This document shows positions 26,044 through 37,478 of a stretch of DNA of 64,000 nt, piece after piece. Source of the DNA: Crotophaga sulcirostris. Lineage: Eukaryota; Chordata; Aves; Cuculiformes; Crotophagidae. A program made the translations under genes and the position numbers. Every line of letters begins with the position of its first letter. The first letter of the stretch is position 1. Under the pieces are notes generated by a model, which saw only the letters and a program-made list of their open reading frames with translations, was not told where the DNA came from and did no database searches. The DNA lies in NCBI GenBank assembly GCA_013397455.1, contig VYZB01000057.1:1079401-1143400 (forward strand). The letters run 5' to 3'.

Positions 26044-26319
26044 CGTCATAATTTTGTTTCTAGTGTCAAGATCATTTGTATTTTAAAGTTCATATGATCT
26101 ACATGGACCTAGCATGGACACATCACATAGGAATAAACAGGTACCTGCAGATGAGAAACACATACTTAAAGAAGAGAGTACATGGTGTATGACCTATTTC
26201 CAGTTCATTCACGAAAATTTTTCCTTATTCAGCATTCACAGCCTTGAGCTTTCCCCCTTTTAACACTTCCCTTTCTCCATTTTATTTATTGATTTCTTAT
26301 TATACACATTTCTTTTCTG

Positions 26320-27024
26320 TCTGCAGAGATTTGAGTTGACATTTGTGTCAGGTGTAGGTTTCAGAGTGTTTGCAGCAGAGGATGCTGCAGGGATGGCTTC
26401 TAGGATTAGAGCCCTGGTGTTGCCTATATGCTAGACATCCAGCCAACTCCAGTCCATCATCCACAGAGCACGGCTTAGCCCACCAGCCACAATGGTAGTA
26501 CCTCTGAGAAAACATTTAAGAAAGGAGGAGGAGAAGAGGGTGTTTCATATTGGAGTATGTATCCACACCATAAAGGACCACATGCCAGAGCAGGTGTTAA
26601 TTCCTGAAGAGCTGCAGCTGATGGAGAACCCACAGTGGAGCACAGGAAATGTGAAAACAAAGGAGCAGCAGAGATTAAGCACTACAGACTGACCACAACT
26701 CCTTATTTCCCACTCCTCTTGTGTCACTTGGTGTAAGACAGAGGCATCCAGAGTGAAGCTGAAGCTCGGAAAGACATGTTTTTTATGTTTGCCTTTTTGT
26801 TTCTCACTACTCAAATCTATTTTAATTTTCAATATGTTAATTTTTCCCAGATCGAGCCTGTTTTACCCAGAATGGTATTTGGTAAGTGATCTCTTTTACT
26901 TTGTCTCGACCCACAAGCATTCTTATTAGTGTTTTTTCCTTTTTCTTCTACTCATCTCACGGAGTCGGGGAATGATTGAGCAGGTGAGTGGGAGTCTGTT
27001 AGCTAGACTGGTTAAGAGTCACAG
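26320..27024 (+). mobile_element. Avian ERVL-type LTR, probably solo, sense
   Basis: The order of blocks matches what I know of avian ERVL LTRs. First comes a purine-rich U3 ('ggagcagcagagattaagc'), then 'tttctcactactcaaatct', then an AT-rich stretch where the polyadenylation region should be. After that come 'gcctgttttacccagaatgg', 'ttggtaagtgatctctttta', 'tctcgacccacaagc', and a G-rich end ('ggagtcggggaatgattgag') closing at '...gagtcaca'. The polyadenylation hexamer itself is degenerate. No internal retroviral genes or second LTR flank it, so it is best seen as a solo, decayed LTR. The 66-codon frame inside is a by-product. The 5' boundary is uncertain. Confidence 0.6.
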
Positions 27025-28287
27025 TTGAGACATTCACAGCCTCTTATTATACTATTGCTCTTTGCATAACATCATAAAATATTCACTGGGACAAAGACAG
27101 AAGAGCGGTGACGCAACCTGATATTTAAAGCAGTTATTGAAACAAAGAAGAGACAGAGAAGTACCTTTCCTTATCCTTTTTTCTCCTCATGACTGAGGCA
27201 TTTACCTGGGATGAGATTCCTCAAAAAAGCAAGACAATTGAAGTGTCTTATTTTTAATGCTGTCCTTTCTTTTTCATTAGTAAAATATTAGATAAAATGG
27301 TCAGTTTCTGCAGCTCTGCCTCCTTGATGCCCAAGAACTAACATGACCTCTGTTTCAGAGCCTGTCTTCTAAAGAACAGTCATAGCATCATCGCAAATAT
27401 AGGATAAATTCCTTCAGAGGGAAAGTATTAAAATCTACTATACCCCCTGCTCTTCTTGATGATCTGTGCCCACATTGCACCATGCCTATATCAGTATACA
27501 GCATAAGAGGGTAATGATATTCTTCTGCAAGGACCACTAGATCTTGTCACTGAACCACTGTCCTAGTGAAGCTGATGATCCAAGCTCAAGCCCAAGAGCA
27601 CTTGTACTGTTTCTCACTATCAGAACTCCTCAGTGTACACATATGCACACATAATAGTATATATATTGCACATATGAACCCAGTGACCGTTATATGTAAT
27701 GCAAAACATTTTGAAATCAAGGACAATAGAGAGAATTGATGTTTTAAGAGATCATGTTTTCATAATTCAATTGCAGTTCCAAATAATTTTAGCTTTTCAT
27801 AGAACTGGATGTTGTCATGTTTCACATCACTATAAATTCAAAAGACAGGCTCGTTTGAAGACCATTCAAAAATTAAGTGCTCTGTCTTTAAAATTAAATT
27901 TTCTTCCGCAAATAATCTTAAAATCATGTTGATAAGTTTAATCTTTTTCACACAAAATCAGAGTGAAATAGATCTGGTTTGGGTTTACTTCAGAAATTTT
28001 TGACTCTACACTTTCTGATAAACAATCACAATTATAACACCAGACTGAAGAACAAGTATCTTGTTTTGTCTTCTAACTCTATTCAGGCAAACTCCCACTG
28101 GACTTTGACTGAGCAGAGAGTGATCTTGACTGTTGTGGGTATTTTTGTGAGTGACATTTTTGTGACTATGTATTTGGTACTCTGTCTTTTCACTTTAAAA
28201 TGACCTCTTCTTTGATGAGTAATCTCATATATTTGAGGTTTCACAGTACCAGGAAACAGCAGGTGATTTCCAATAATAAGATGTACA
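27025..28287. other. Unique AT-rich DNA, no gene recognised
   Basis: No gene or repeat family is recognised. Two plus-strand frames of 74-77 codons (27699, 27979) have no recognisable domain. Confidence 0.55.
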
Positions 28288-28346
28288 AGCGGTGGGACTC
28301 AATGATCTCAAAGGTCTTTTTCAACCAGACAATTCCATGATTCTAA
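28288..28346 (+). mobile_element. Very short CR1 3' tail, sense
   Basis: Only the last 60 bases of a CR1 remain: 'gggactcaatgatctcaaag', then 'tctttttcaaccag', then an imperfect octamer 'attccatgattct'. It is an extreme 5'-truncated insertion. Confidence 0.85.
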
Positions 28347-29277
28347 GCAGGGATGCTTCCAGAATCTGTCTAGAACTGGTTTTTGTTGGTTTTGGTTTTG
28401 GTTTTTTTTTTAATGCAGTTATTTAATTTCTCAGGATTTGAGCTCTATAGAAATGCAAGAAAGGAATACCTACGTCTAAGAGGTTTCCTTGACAAAAGTA
28501 GAAAGCATTATGTATATATTTAAATATAGAAATCACCCTCAGTACAAAAGATTTTTGAGACCTTATTTATTTGTGGGTTTTTTTAAATAAAAAAAGGAAA
28601 AAGAAAAAGAATATTCTTAATTTAGAATGTTTGTATTGTCTGCTAAAAATTGGTTTTGTAGTGATTGCTTATTAAATTGGGATAACAGTATAGCTGTGGT
28701 GATATTATGATAAGTACTAATTTAAGATTCTCAGGAGTTATTTCCACAAACAGTAAGAATCATGTCCAAGACAAATGACCAATATGGTGAAAAAATCTGT
28801 AGAAGGCATAAAAGGTGCAAAGTGCATGCTTAAGGAGCAGGCCTCTGAGCTTTTTCAGAGTGATGTTTTCAGAAGTGATGACTCTGGTTTTGCAAGAAAG
28901 TGTTAAGATATGTCAAGTAAATAACTGTTTTGATTCAAGCAATGAAGAGCAAACCTGTGACTTTGTACAATCATTTCTGTGTGACTGGTGAGAAATGAGA
29001 CTAGGAAAAATAACAAGTATCAATCTGATCTGACAGTCAACACAGTATACCTTTCTGATTATATTTTGTCTAGATGTATTTTAGCTATTCATACCAAAAT
29101 CCTTACTGCAAGGTAATCACGTGAATCCGTGAAATGTAGGTGTCTACAAAGCGTGAAAGAACTTTGTGATGACGGTTAGACAGTGTTGTCTAAGTGGTGA
29201 ACTAAATTAGCCTGTGGGAGACAACTAATTTACTCTCGTGTAGCTGCCAAGCCACCAAGCCACTCTCTATCATATAG
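28347..29277. other. AT-rich DNA with T/G-rich patch, no gene
   Basis: A T/G-rich run at about 28379-28411 ('gttggttttggttttgg') directly follows the CR1 tail. The rest is unique AT-rich sequence without a recognised gene. Confidence 0.55.
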
Positions 29278-29308
29278 GAAAAGTCATAGCATTCAGACAA
29301 AGTCCTCA

Positions 29309-29676
29309 GTGACTGGAGAAAAGGGAAACATCACAACCATTTCTAAAAACGGTAAAAGGGGGACCTTGGCTGACCAATCAGCCAGCCTTACCCCTATGCC
29401 TGGTGAGATCATGGAACAGATCCTCCTGGATGCTATGTCAAGACATATGAATGACAGAGAGGTGATTAGAAACAGCCAACATGGCCAAGGGCAAATTGTG
29501 TCTGACTAATCTGGTAACCTTCTACAATAGAGTGACTCCATCAGTGGACAAGGTAAGTGCTACAGTTGTCATCTATCCAGACTTCTGTAAGGCTTTTGAA
29601 ATGGTGGCCCACAATATTCTTCATGTTACAGTGGAGAGGGACCTGGACAGACTGGAGAGATGGGCCAATTCTAATG
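29309..29676 (+). pseudogene. CR1 reverse-transcriptase remnant around motif A
   Basis: Two frames joined by a frameshift near 29500 carry the fingers/palm part of CR1 reverse transcriptase. The first reads SLTPMPGEIMEQILLDAMSR. The second carries a LTNLVTFYN segment and [11 protein letters not shown], the motif A region that in CR1 usually reads YLDF-KAFD-V. The motif A Asp is kept, while the second acidic position has become Glu. The frame then runs by deletion into [12 protein letters not shown]. With a frameshift, an in-frame stop at 29507-29509 and the deletion, the copy is inactive. Confidence 0.85.
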
Positions 29677-30153
29677 NNNNNNNNNNNNNNNNNNNNNNNN
29701 NNNNNNNNNNNNNNNNNNNNNNNNNNNNNNNNNNNNNNNNNNNNNNNNNNNNNNNNNNNNNNNNNNNNNNNNNNNNNNNNNNNNNNNNNNNNNNNNNNNN
29801 NNNNNNNNNNNNNNNNNNNNNNNNNNNNNNNNNNNNNNNNNNNNNNNNNNNNNNNNNNNNNNNNNNNNNNNNNNNNNNNNNNNNNNNNNNNNNNNNNNNN
29901 NNNNNNNNNNNNNNNNNNNNNNNNNNNNNNNNNNNNNNNNNNNNNNNNNNNNNNNNNNNNNNNNNNNNNNNNNNNNNNNNNNNNNNNNNNNNNNNNNNNN
30001 NNNNNNNNNNNNNNNNNNNNNNNNNNNNNNNNNNNNNNNNNNNNNNNNNNNNNNNNNNNNNNNNNNNNNNNNNNNNNNNNNNNNNNNNNNNNNNNNNNNN
30101 NNNNNNNNNNNNNNNNNNNNNNNNNNNNNNNNNNNNNNNNNNNNNNNNNNNNN
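29677..30153. other. Assembly gap (477 N)
   Basis: This run of N lies wholly within a CR1 copy. Long open frames drawn across it are artefacts of the N bases. Confidence 1.
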
Positions 30154-30363
30154 GTTGGTCTCTTCTCACAGGTGACCAGTGACAGAACTAGAGGGCATAA
30201 ACTTAAGCTTTGTCAGCGAAAGTTTAGACTTGATGTTAGGAAAAAGTTCTTCACTGAAAGGATGATTGGCCCTTGGAATGCGCTGCCCAGGGAGGTGGTG
30301 GAGTCGCCGACCCTGGAGGTGTTTAAGGGAAGACTGGATGAGGCACTCAGTGCCATGCTTTAG
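30154..30363 (+). pseudogene. CR1 ORF2 C-terminal end after the gap
   Basis: About 69 codons are open from the gap edge to a TAG at 30361-30363. They read [12 protein letters not shown], then [12 protein letters not shown], then [23 protein letters not shown], the standard ending of CR1 ORF2. The frame differs from the one on the left of the gap if the stated gap length is right, so either the length is approximate or a further frameshift lies in the gap. Confidence 0.85.
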
Positions 30364-30469
30364 ATGATGTGTTGGTGTTAGTGTTGGGTTACAGGTAGGA
30401 CTTCATGATCTCAGATGTCCTTTCCAACCTTGTAATACTGTGATACTGTGTGATACAATCTGAGGATGA

Positions 30470-31138
30470 ATTGATGGAGGACAGCCCTGCAGAGAAGGAC
30501 ATGGTGATAATGGCAAATGAAAAATTGGCTTGCAGCCCAGAAGAACAACCTTACCCTGGGCTGTGTCAAAGGAATAGCGACCAGCAGATTGAGAGACGTG
30601 ATTCTCCCATCTCTCATGAGATCTCACCTGAAATACTGCATCCACTTCTGGGGCCTCCAGCACAGGAAAGACATGGACTTGTTAAGAGTGTGTCCAGAGG
30701 AGGGCAACAACAATGATCAGAGGAATGGAACACCTCTTCTATGAAAACATGCTGACACAGTTGGGGTTGTTCAGCCTGGAGGAGAGAAGACTCTGCGAAC
30801 AACGTATTGCAACGTTCCAGTATATAAAGGAAGCTTATAAGAAAGACGGAGCAAGATTTTATACCAGGGCCTGTAGGAAAAGGACAAGGGGTATTGGTTT
30901 CACATTGGAAGAGATTGGATTAGATTGGACATAAAGATGACATTTTATGATGAGGGTGATGAGACACTGGAACAGATTGCCCAGAGAGGTTGTGGCTGTC
31001 ACATCAAAGTCAGATGGGACGGGGCTTTGAACAATCTGATCTACTGAAAGGTGTCCATGCCTAGAACAGGGAGACTGGACTAGATGATCTTTGAAGTTCC
31101 CTTCCAATACAAATCATTCTATGATTTTCTGATTCTGT
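30470..31138 (+). mobile_element. Second CR1 LINE copy, head-to-tail with the first, sense
   Basis: Directly after the first copy's tail the sequence re-enters the CR1 ORF2 ('cagccctgcagagaaggac') and proceeds to a second 3' end: 'gatgatctttgaagttcc', 'cttccaatac', then 'cattctatgattttctgatt'. Key blocks include 'ctggggcctccagcacagga' and 'cagagaggttgtggctgt'. Its 3' UTR type differs from that of the first copy, so it belongs to another CR1 subfamily and is an independent insertion rather than a tandem duplication. Several stops break its ORF. Confidence 0.92.
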
Positions 31139-31448
31139 AAACCCATGCCTCTTAGGGTATTCAATTGCAAGAACACCTTCAAAAATCTTCCTGAAAATCT
31201 GAAACAGAGAGGTTTTTCTAGAAAAAAACAGCTCAGTCTTTGGCAAAGGAACTTGTGGGTGCCATGGAGTCACATCCAAAAGGCACTGCAGCAATAATGA
31301 GCCTTGGAAGCACTAAGATTTATTATTCTTCTAAGAAGTGTTTGCCACACTTCCATTTTGACACCTAGAGTTTAGGAAGAGTTACAGTGTCCAAAATACT
31401 AGTATATGATGATGATCCATAATCTAGAATTTGGGCTGCTGAGGGGAG

Positions 31449-31498
31449 TTTCAAAGAGTCCTTACATTTCAAAGTCCTTACAGTTCAAAGTCCTTACA
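31449..31498 (+). repeat. Three-copy 16-base tandem repeat
   Basis: Three successive units share TTCAAAG...TCCTTACA. The first is 18 bases (extra AG), and the second and third are 16 bases and differ at one position. Confidence 0.95.
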
Positions 31499-33019
31499 TT
31501 TTGACACTGGCCTTTCAGAAGCTGTGCAACAACAGTTAGATGTGTCAGATAGAGCAGAAGTAGTAATATCAGGATGAAGGATAATTTATTGCATTTTTTT
31601 GAGGCAGACCAAACTAATAACCTATATGACAGAATAATAAAAAGGTCAATCATTTTGGCTTGTTGAGGTCTTGGAGTTACTGAGGATGAAGTCCAACAGC
31701 ACTGTCAAGTTGGCATTTGCTGGTCTGTCCCTTACATTTGCTCCATGTAAGCACTGGCAGTTTTTTAAAGTTATTTTCAAGTTCATTTTGCAATGTGTAG
31801 CAGTAGGGGTATATGCAATAATTTTAGAAATATTTTTAAAGTAGAAATATTACTGTTTAAAAAAAAAATTAAAAAACTATTAGCTAATACATCATAAATT
31901 CACAAACTATTTTCTTGTCTCTTCTTCATGGCCGTTTAATTTTGCTTGCACATAAGCAATGTTTTACTAACAGTACCAAGGGTTTCATATGTAAGACATT
32001 ATTCACAGTATGTTTCCTGTTATTTTGCATAGCATTATTCTTTGCGAAAATAATGTTTTGGCCTCAGGAGAAATATTACAATTGAACGTGCAGAAATATG
32101 TTTTTTGGTATGGGGCCACAGTACTACGACATAATTTTTTCTTTTTTATTTTCCTTCAAATCACTTCAACAACCAAGACAACAGAACCAGGATACAAAGT
32201 GTAAAGGGATGGTAAAAGAAGGATATGATTTCACTGTTTAATTTGCAAATAAAATGTGCTACGTTAAATGGGAGAGGAAACTGCCTCTTTCTGACTGGCA
32301 TGGTTACATGCACGTTCTATAATTGCTTCTGGAAATGGGATTGTATAGGTTTAATATACATATTTATTTTTGGAAATGGGTGGGCTGAGCCAAAATTATT
32401 ACTATTAAATTGATTGAAATATTGGGACTTAGCACAGGAATAAAAATTAATCTAATTTAAACTATATGCCGTATTTTTTGCCAACAGACCATGTCATGTC
32501 ATTGGCATGATTCATCATGTTCTATTCCAGTCTCCTCATGTAGCAAAATGGATAATAATTAGCACTAACGGCAATGTTAAATCCAGTATTTTGATTGACT
32601 GCTAATAAAACGTACCCAACCCACAGAAATCTTCTGTATTGTTACTTTTTAAAGATTATATATATTAAGCTCATCTATAATATGAGCAAACAAGCAAAGT
32701 TTCATCTTAAATTGAGCTGAAAAAAAAAGATGTGGCAGGGAAGTCTTAAAACAAGAAAATTATTTTTAGAAATTAAATCCTTCCACAAGCAATATTTCAG
32801 TTGTAAGAGCTTAAAACATCTTCTGTGGAATACTAAATATTCCAAATAATTTTATATGAATCTCCATGCATTCCTATCCTGAAGTTTAAGTATGTCAACC
32901 ATTTTGTTATTTATTTTGTGGAAGCCACACTTCTTACAGACGAGTAGAAATCATCCCCGGTGAAGTTAACGGGAATTATTCATGTATGTCACTATTCAGC
33001 ATGAGCAGAATGCAAATAC

Positions 33020-33037
33020 AAAACATGTACATGTTTT
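33020..33037. repeat. 18-bp perfect palindrome AAAACATGTACATGTTTT
   Basis: The two 9-base halves are exact reverse complements. An octamer-type motif ATGCAAAT lies two bases upstream (33010-33017). Function is unknown. Confidence 0.9.
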
Positions 33038-36000
33038 AGACTGCCATTTTGCTAATGTTGGTACATTTCGAAGTGCACTAAATACGATTTTCAGTATCTT
33101 TTTAACAACCTAAATATCCCTGATAAGGCCTAGTTTTCTAGTTTATATGTTTGATTTTTTAAAATTCATTCTCTACCAAGAAAGGAAATCAAATTCACAC
33201 CTCTGGACACAACAAGTTTCTGGTCCCTTAAACAATCGATGTAGTAGATGAAACAGAAAGGAAGTGATTTGCATCTGCTTTCATCTCACTAGTAAATGAC
33301 CAAACATCTTCTGGAGAGCCACCTTGAGTTTGCAGAGTCATTTAATCATGAGACCATCTTGCTCAGAATGCCAGATAGTAACCGTTGCACTGTTATGGAT
33401 TCTGGGACGAGACCAGCTCTTCAATAGAAAGTACACAAAGAACAGTGCTAATTTTTCTTATGCTTCAGAAAACCACATGATAGGAAAAAAAAAATAAGGT
33501 AAAATAAATTTGGAAGCATAAACACTATGTACTACTAACAGTCTTAGAAACCAAACAATATCATGGCTCTTGGCTTTCTTCAGTCAAATTCTGTATTCAT
33601 TTTGCCCTTGATGTGGAAAAGATCAGTTTGGTGTTTCCCACAAAAATCTGCATATTGGACTTTAAAGTATTTTCAGATTGGCTACAGAGTTTATGATGTA
33701 TTGTTGTATGGCACTCTTGATTAAACATATCCACCTCAGAAGCAAGATCACTTCATGCTGTAATTGTGAAGCAGCATACAAGAGATTCGATGAAAAGATT
33801 TGAAGCTGTACTAGTCAACAGACAGTTCCTTTTGGTAACTGAATAAGGAAACGTTAAGCATTTGGGTTTTGTTTAAATATGTTTTTATATGAAAAAGTGG
33901 ATAAGATTCCTATGAAATCACTTCTGAAATAGCTAATTTTGAGAAGAAAAAGTAAGAAATATTGTACAGTCATCTGTGAGTTATTGCAAAATGCTTTAAG
34001 TATATGGGATAAATTATATGTAGTTTTTAATGCACCAGAACTAAAATTGCCTAGCAGTGGGCCGCAATGTAAGCAGTGAAAGCCTTTTGGTCAGGTACAA
34101 TTTTCCTCTTTCAGATAACTAAGGCTACCTTTTTGCTTAGACCATCATTTGTGTGTGCAGATATAAGTAATAGTTGCTTCAGAAGCTGATTGCTGAAAAA
34201 TAATTGCTTCACATTAACTTGGTTGTGTTTAACTGAGGATCCACACTTTCAAAATTTGAATTTGTATGTATGAGAAATCACAACATTCTTGAAACTGCTC
34301 CTAGAAAAGCAAAGGCTGAATTAAGGTGTGCCTTGAACTATACAGCTCTTTCAAAGTGAGTTTCATTCTTTCTCATATGATTTTATTGGAATATGTGGTA
34401 TCAGCTATATCTAATTCATATTTATTTTCAGTATACACCTGTAGACAATAAATAACTTGCACAGGCAAGTCCTCAATTTCAAATTCAAAATCAGCATCAA
34501 AAGTCTGGACTGCAGGTAGCTAACTGTAATCAGAATATATGTCTTTGAGCTCAATAGAAAGAAAAAAAGGGAAAAAAGGATATTAACTTGCTTAAGACTG
34601 TCTTCTAATCACAGTTTTGTCCCCCATATCCTGCAATACAGTAGTCAAAAAGTTCCTCAAAGGGAAAAATGGAACTTCTAATAAGGACAAACGTGGTACA
34701 ACCAAGGATAAACAAGCAAATTAGACTGGATGAAAAGGTTGGAGCACTTTCTACACAGATAGAAGAAAGCACAGATTATTACAAAGTATAAGCAAATGAG
34801 CTTGGATGTGAAATACACCACATTCGTTTAACTTTCAACAAAGAATAGGGAATGATTTGGCAAACGCTGTAGAACAGAGAAAAAATTTTGGTTTGCTTTA
34901 TTTTTTTCTTATTTTACTAGTCTTCAGTTTCTAGTTAATCCATTTGGTATTAAGTTCCTAAATTATTGCCTTGTACCTTTTTAATACCAAAGAATAAAAG
35001 TATTTTAGGGTGGTTTTTTTACATCCCATATCATACGCTTTAAGTATTTGTTCAAGAAATATCTAAAAAAGCTTTGAAATGACTAAAATGAATCCCATAT
35101 GTTTGTTTAAATATACTAAAAGAGAACTTTTTTCCTAATCTAAGAGAACATCTGTACTTTATAATGTTTTTTTTTGTGTGTGTGATATTAGGCTGTTTTT
35201 CATTCAAATTGTTAGTCCAGCATTACATTAGATATTCTTTAACTGTAGTAGTGCATTTCAAATTATTTTGTTCAAATTAGCCTAAAATTGATGGGTTTCT
35301 TTTTGTTCTTTTTATGTTTCTGCTTAATTTTTTTCTAATAATACTTGAAGATCAGCATGCATTAATAGCTGCAGGGCATAAGGAGACTAGAGGAAATTAG
35401 CTGTCACCCACAGCCAGTGATTCTGTGTTCTTATAAACATAAAGGACTAAATTGTCTTTTATGTTGACCATGCATGCAGATCATGTAATTTTCATTAAAA
35501 ATTAGACATCATGCATATATAGTACAATTGTTGATGGAGATGTTTGAATTAATATAGTTTTAAAGTGAAGTCCCAACTCCTTTTGTTTTTGTCCTAATCA
35601 AGTTTGGATTTTAACATTGAAATATGCATTTATATATGATTCTTAAATTGAGCACTCAGTTACTTATTTTTCATATACTTTGTATATTTCTGTAAATATT
35701 TTAATGTTCTGTGTTCATAGTATGAAGTTCTTAATTTATAAACTGAGAGAGGCTCATTTTAATAAACTTTCTATTATATTTATTTACATTAGGTTTATTT
35801 GTTAAGGTCTCAGTTTCGGCCTTAGATAGATAATCAAATGTCACCTAAGTGCTTACTGGTACAGAAATATTAATAACTTACTCCAATCAGCCATAATTGG
35901 CTTAAGCATTCAAGTAAGTGCTCTATGATTATTTTGCTTTGTATCTAATTGATGCATGATTATATCTTTGTCTACACATCACTAGCAACTTGGCACAATG

Positions 36001-37440
36001 TAATATGGAACGTCCTCCAGCTCTGCTGTCTTCTGCTGCTATTGTCACTTTACTTTGTGCCATTCTTTCCCTAGTGTTTTCTCTGCCCAGCAGCTGATTA
36101 CTTTGCTGGTAGTTGGTCCTTTAGAAACATCCTGTCCAAATTATCATCCTCATTCTCTTTTGTCTGTCTGAAAAACATCTTTTACACCTCAAGGCCATAA
36201 AACATGCCTTCATTGATCAAACATTCTTAGCATAGCACAAGGAATACCATATTGGCTGGATTAAAAAAAAACCCACAAAACAACAAAAAATCCACAGAAC
36301 CACCACCCCCCCTCTGCCAAGTCCTCAGAATTAACCTTTTTGTTTCGCTGTGTCTTTCACAGTGCAATTTAGCTACAGATCTTATTTAAATGTAAGTGAA
36401 GCTTTTATTTTATAACTATAGAACTGCTCCAGCATTGCGAGAACTCATGAATGATTAAGCCATTCTGTTTCATACAGAGTTCTGCAACATTCTTGATTAC
36501 ATCCTGCTTTGAGGTTTTGTCAGTCACCACTCAAGCAACATAGATATACATTTATAGAACTATTTTGTGAGGACAGAGTGACTTGGAGCTTATATTGCAA
36601 TGCTTTTACTCACATCATTGTATTTATTGTAAACTGTCTTTCCAAACTACACTATGCATCTGCTTGTTCTTAACAAATGACAAAATAATCTTTCATTAAA
36701 AATTGTTACAATTAATGCAAAGTGCACCATAAAGATACACACTTTTAACACAATTGATGAGTGCATCTACATAGCTAGTAAATAGGATTTTTTTTAGGTA
36801 TTTTCTTAGGCAAAAGTTGTCTGTTACTCTGCTAAACCTTTTAGGTTCTAGATTTCGAACAGTGGTTAATCAGTGTTCATCATCCTTACAACTGGTACTT
36901 GAAGCAGCTGTTGACTTTTACTCGATAGCATGGAGTTCACCAGGCAGTCTAAGGAACTCTCCACCTGACATCTGTACTTGCTCTGACTGTTTTGTAGAGG
37001 CAGAAGTTGACTAACTGGCTGCCTTCATCAAAGCCGAATTACAGAGCCTTGTTTGGCTCTAAAAATTACCTTTGTAAAAGTTATTGTACAGGAAGAAACA
37101 TTTACATTTTTATTTTAATCAGCTATCTTAACCTAAAATATTTAACATAACAACAAACTGAACCTATTATTTTTCACTCTATAGAGCAATTTTCAAATAA
37201 TTGTTAACTCCTTATGTAAATAAAGACTGACATATTTCATAGTTCATATGAGACAAAAAGGCAGGCCGATTACTAGCTTTCTAACCTACTGAGAGCAGCA
37301 TCCTGTCTGAATACTCATTACTGTCTGGTTCTGCCTCCTTTCCAGGCACTTAAGAACAGTCTTCTAAATCTTCAGAAAGGTATGATTCTGTTTCTTTTAG
37401 TGTTGCCTTTGCATATTTAGGAGTTGGAAGAAAATTAGAT

Positions 37441-37478
37441 ATGTATGTATGTATTTATTTATTTACTTATTTATTTAC
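37441..37478 (+). repeat. Compound tetranucleotide microsatellite (ATGT)n(ATTT)n
   Basis: About three ATGT units pass into ATTT units, with one ATTT-to-ACTT interruption. Confidence 0.95.

Larger units (their letters stand above)
29278..30461 (+). mobile_element. CR1 LINE with internal deletion and assembly gap, sense
   Basis: It starts within the reverse-transcriptase domain ('gtcctcagtgactggagaa') and ends with the CR1 3' UTR ('gatgtcctttccaacc') and degenerate octamers 'aatactgtgatactgtgtga'. Before the gap the sequence jumps from the motif A region directly to the LERWA segment, skipping the FADD region, so this copy has an internal deletion. A 477-N gap follows, and the element resumes at a [16 protein letters not shown] segment. 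In a CR1 consensus the distance between those two points is, from memory, near 470-500 bases. The gap size is therefore plausible and its content is probably the rest of this CR1. Confidence 0.92.

Noticed and set aside
26492..26692. 66-codon frame within the LTR-like segment
   Set aside because: Lies in U3-like LTR sequence with no retroviral gene similarity.
29481..30363. Long open frames (182-268 codons) spanning 29677-30153
   Set aside because: Most of their length is N. Only the CR1 ends are real sequence.
36262..36313. A/C-rich stretch
   Set aside because: Simple low-complexity composition without a repeat unit; not informative.
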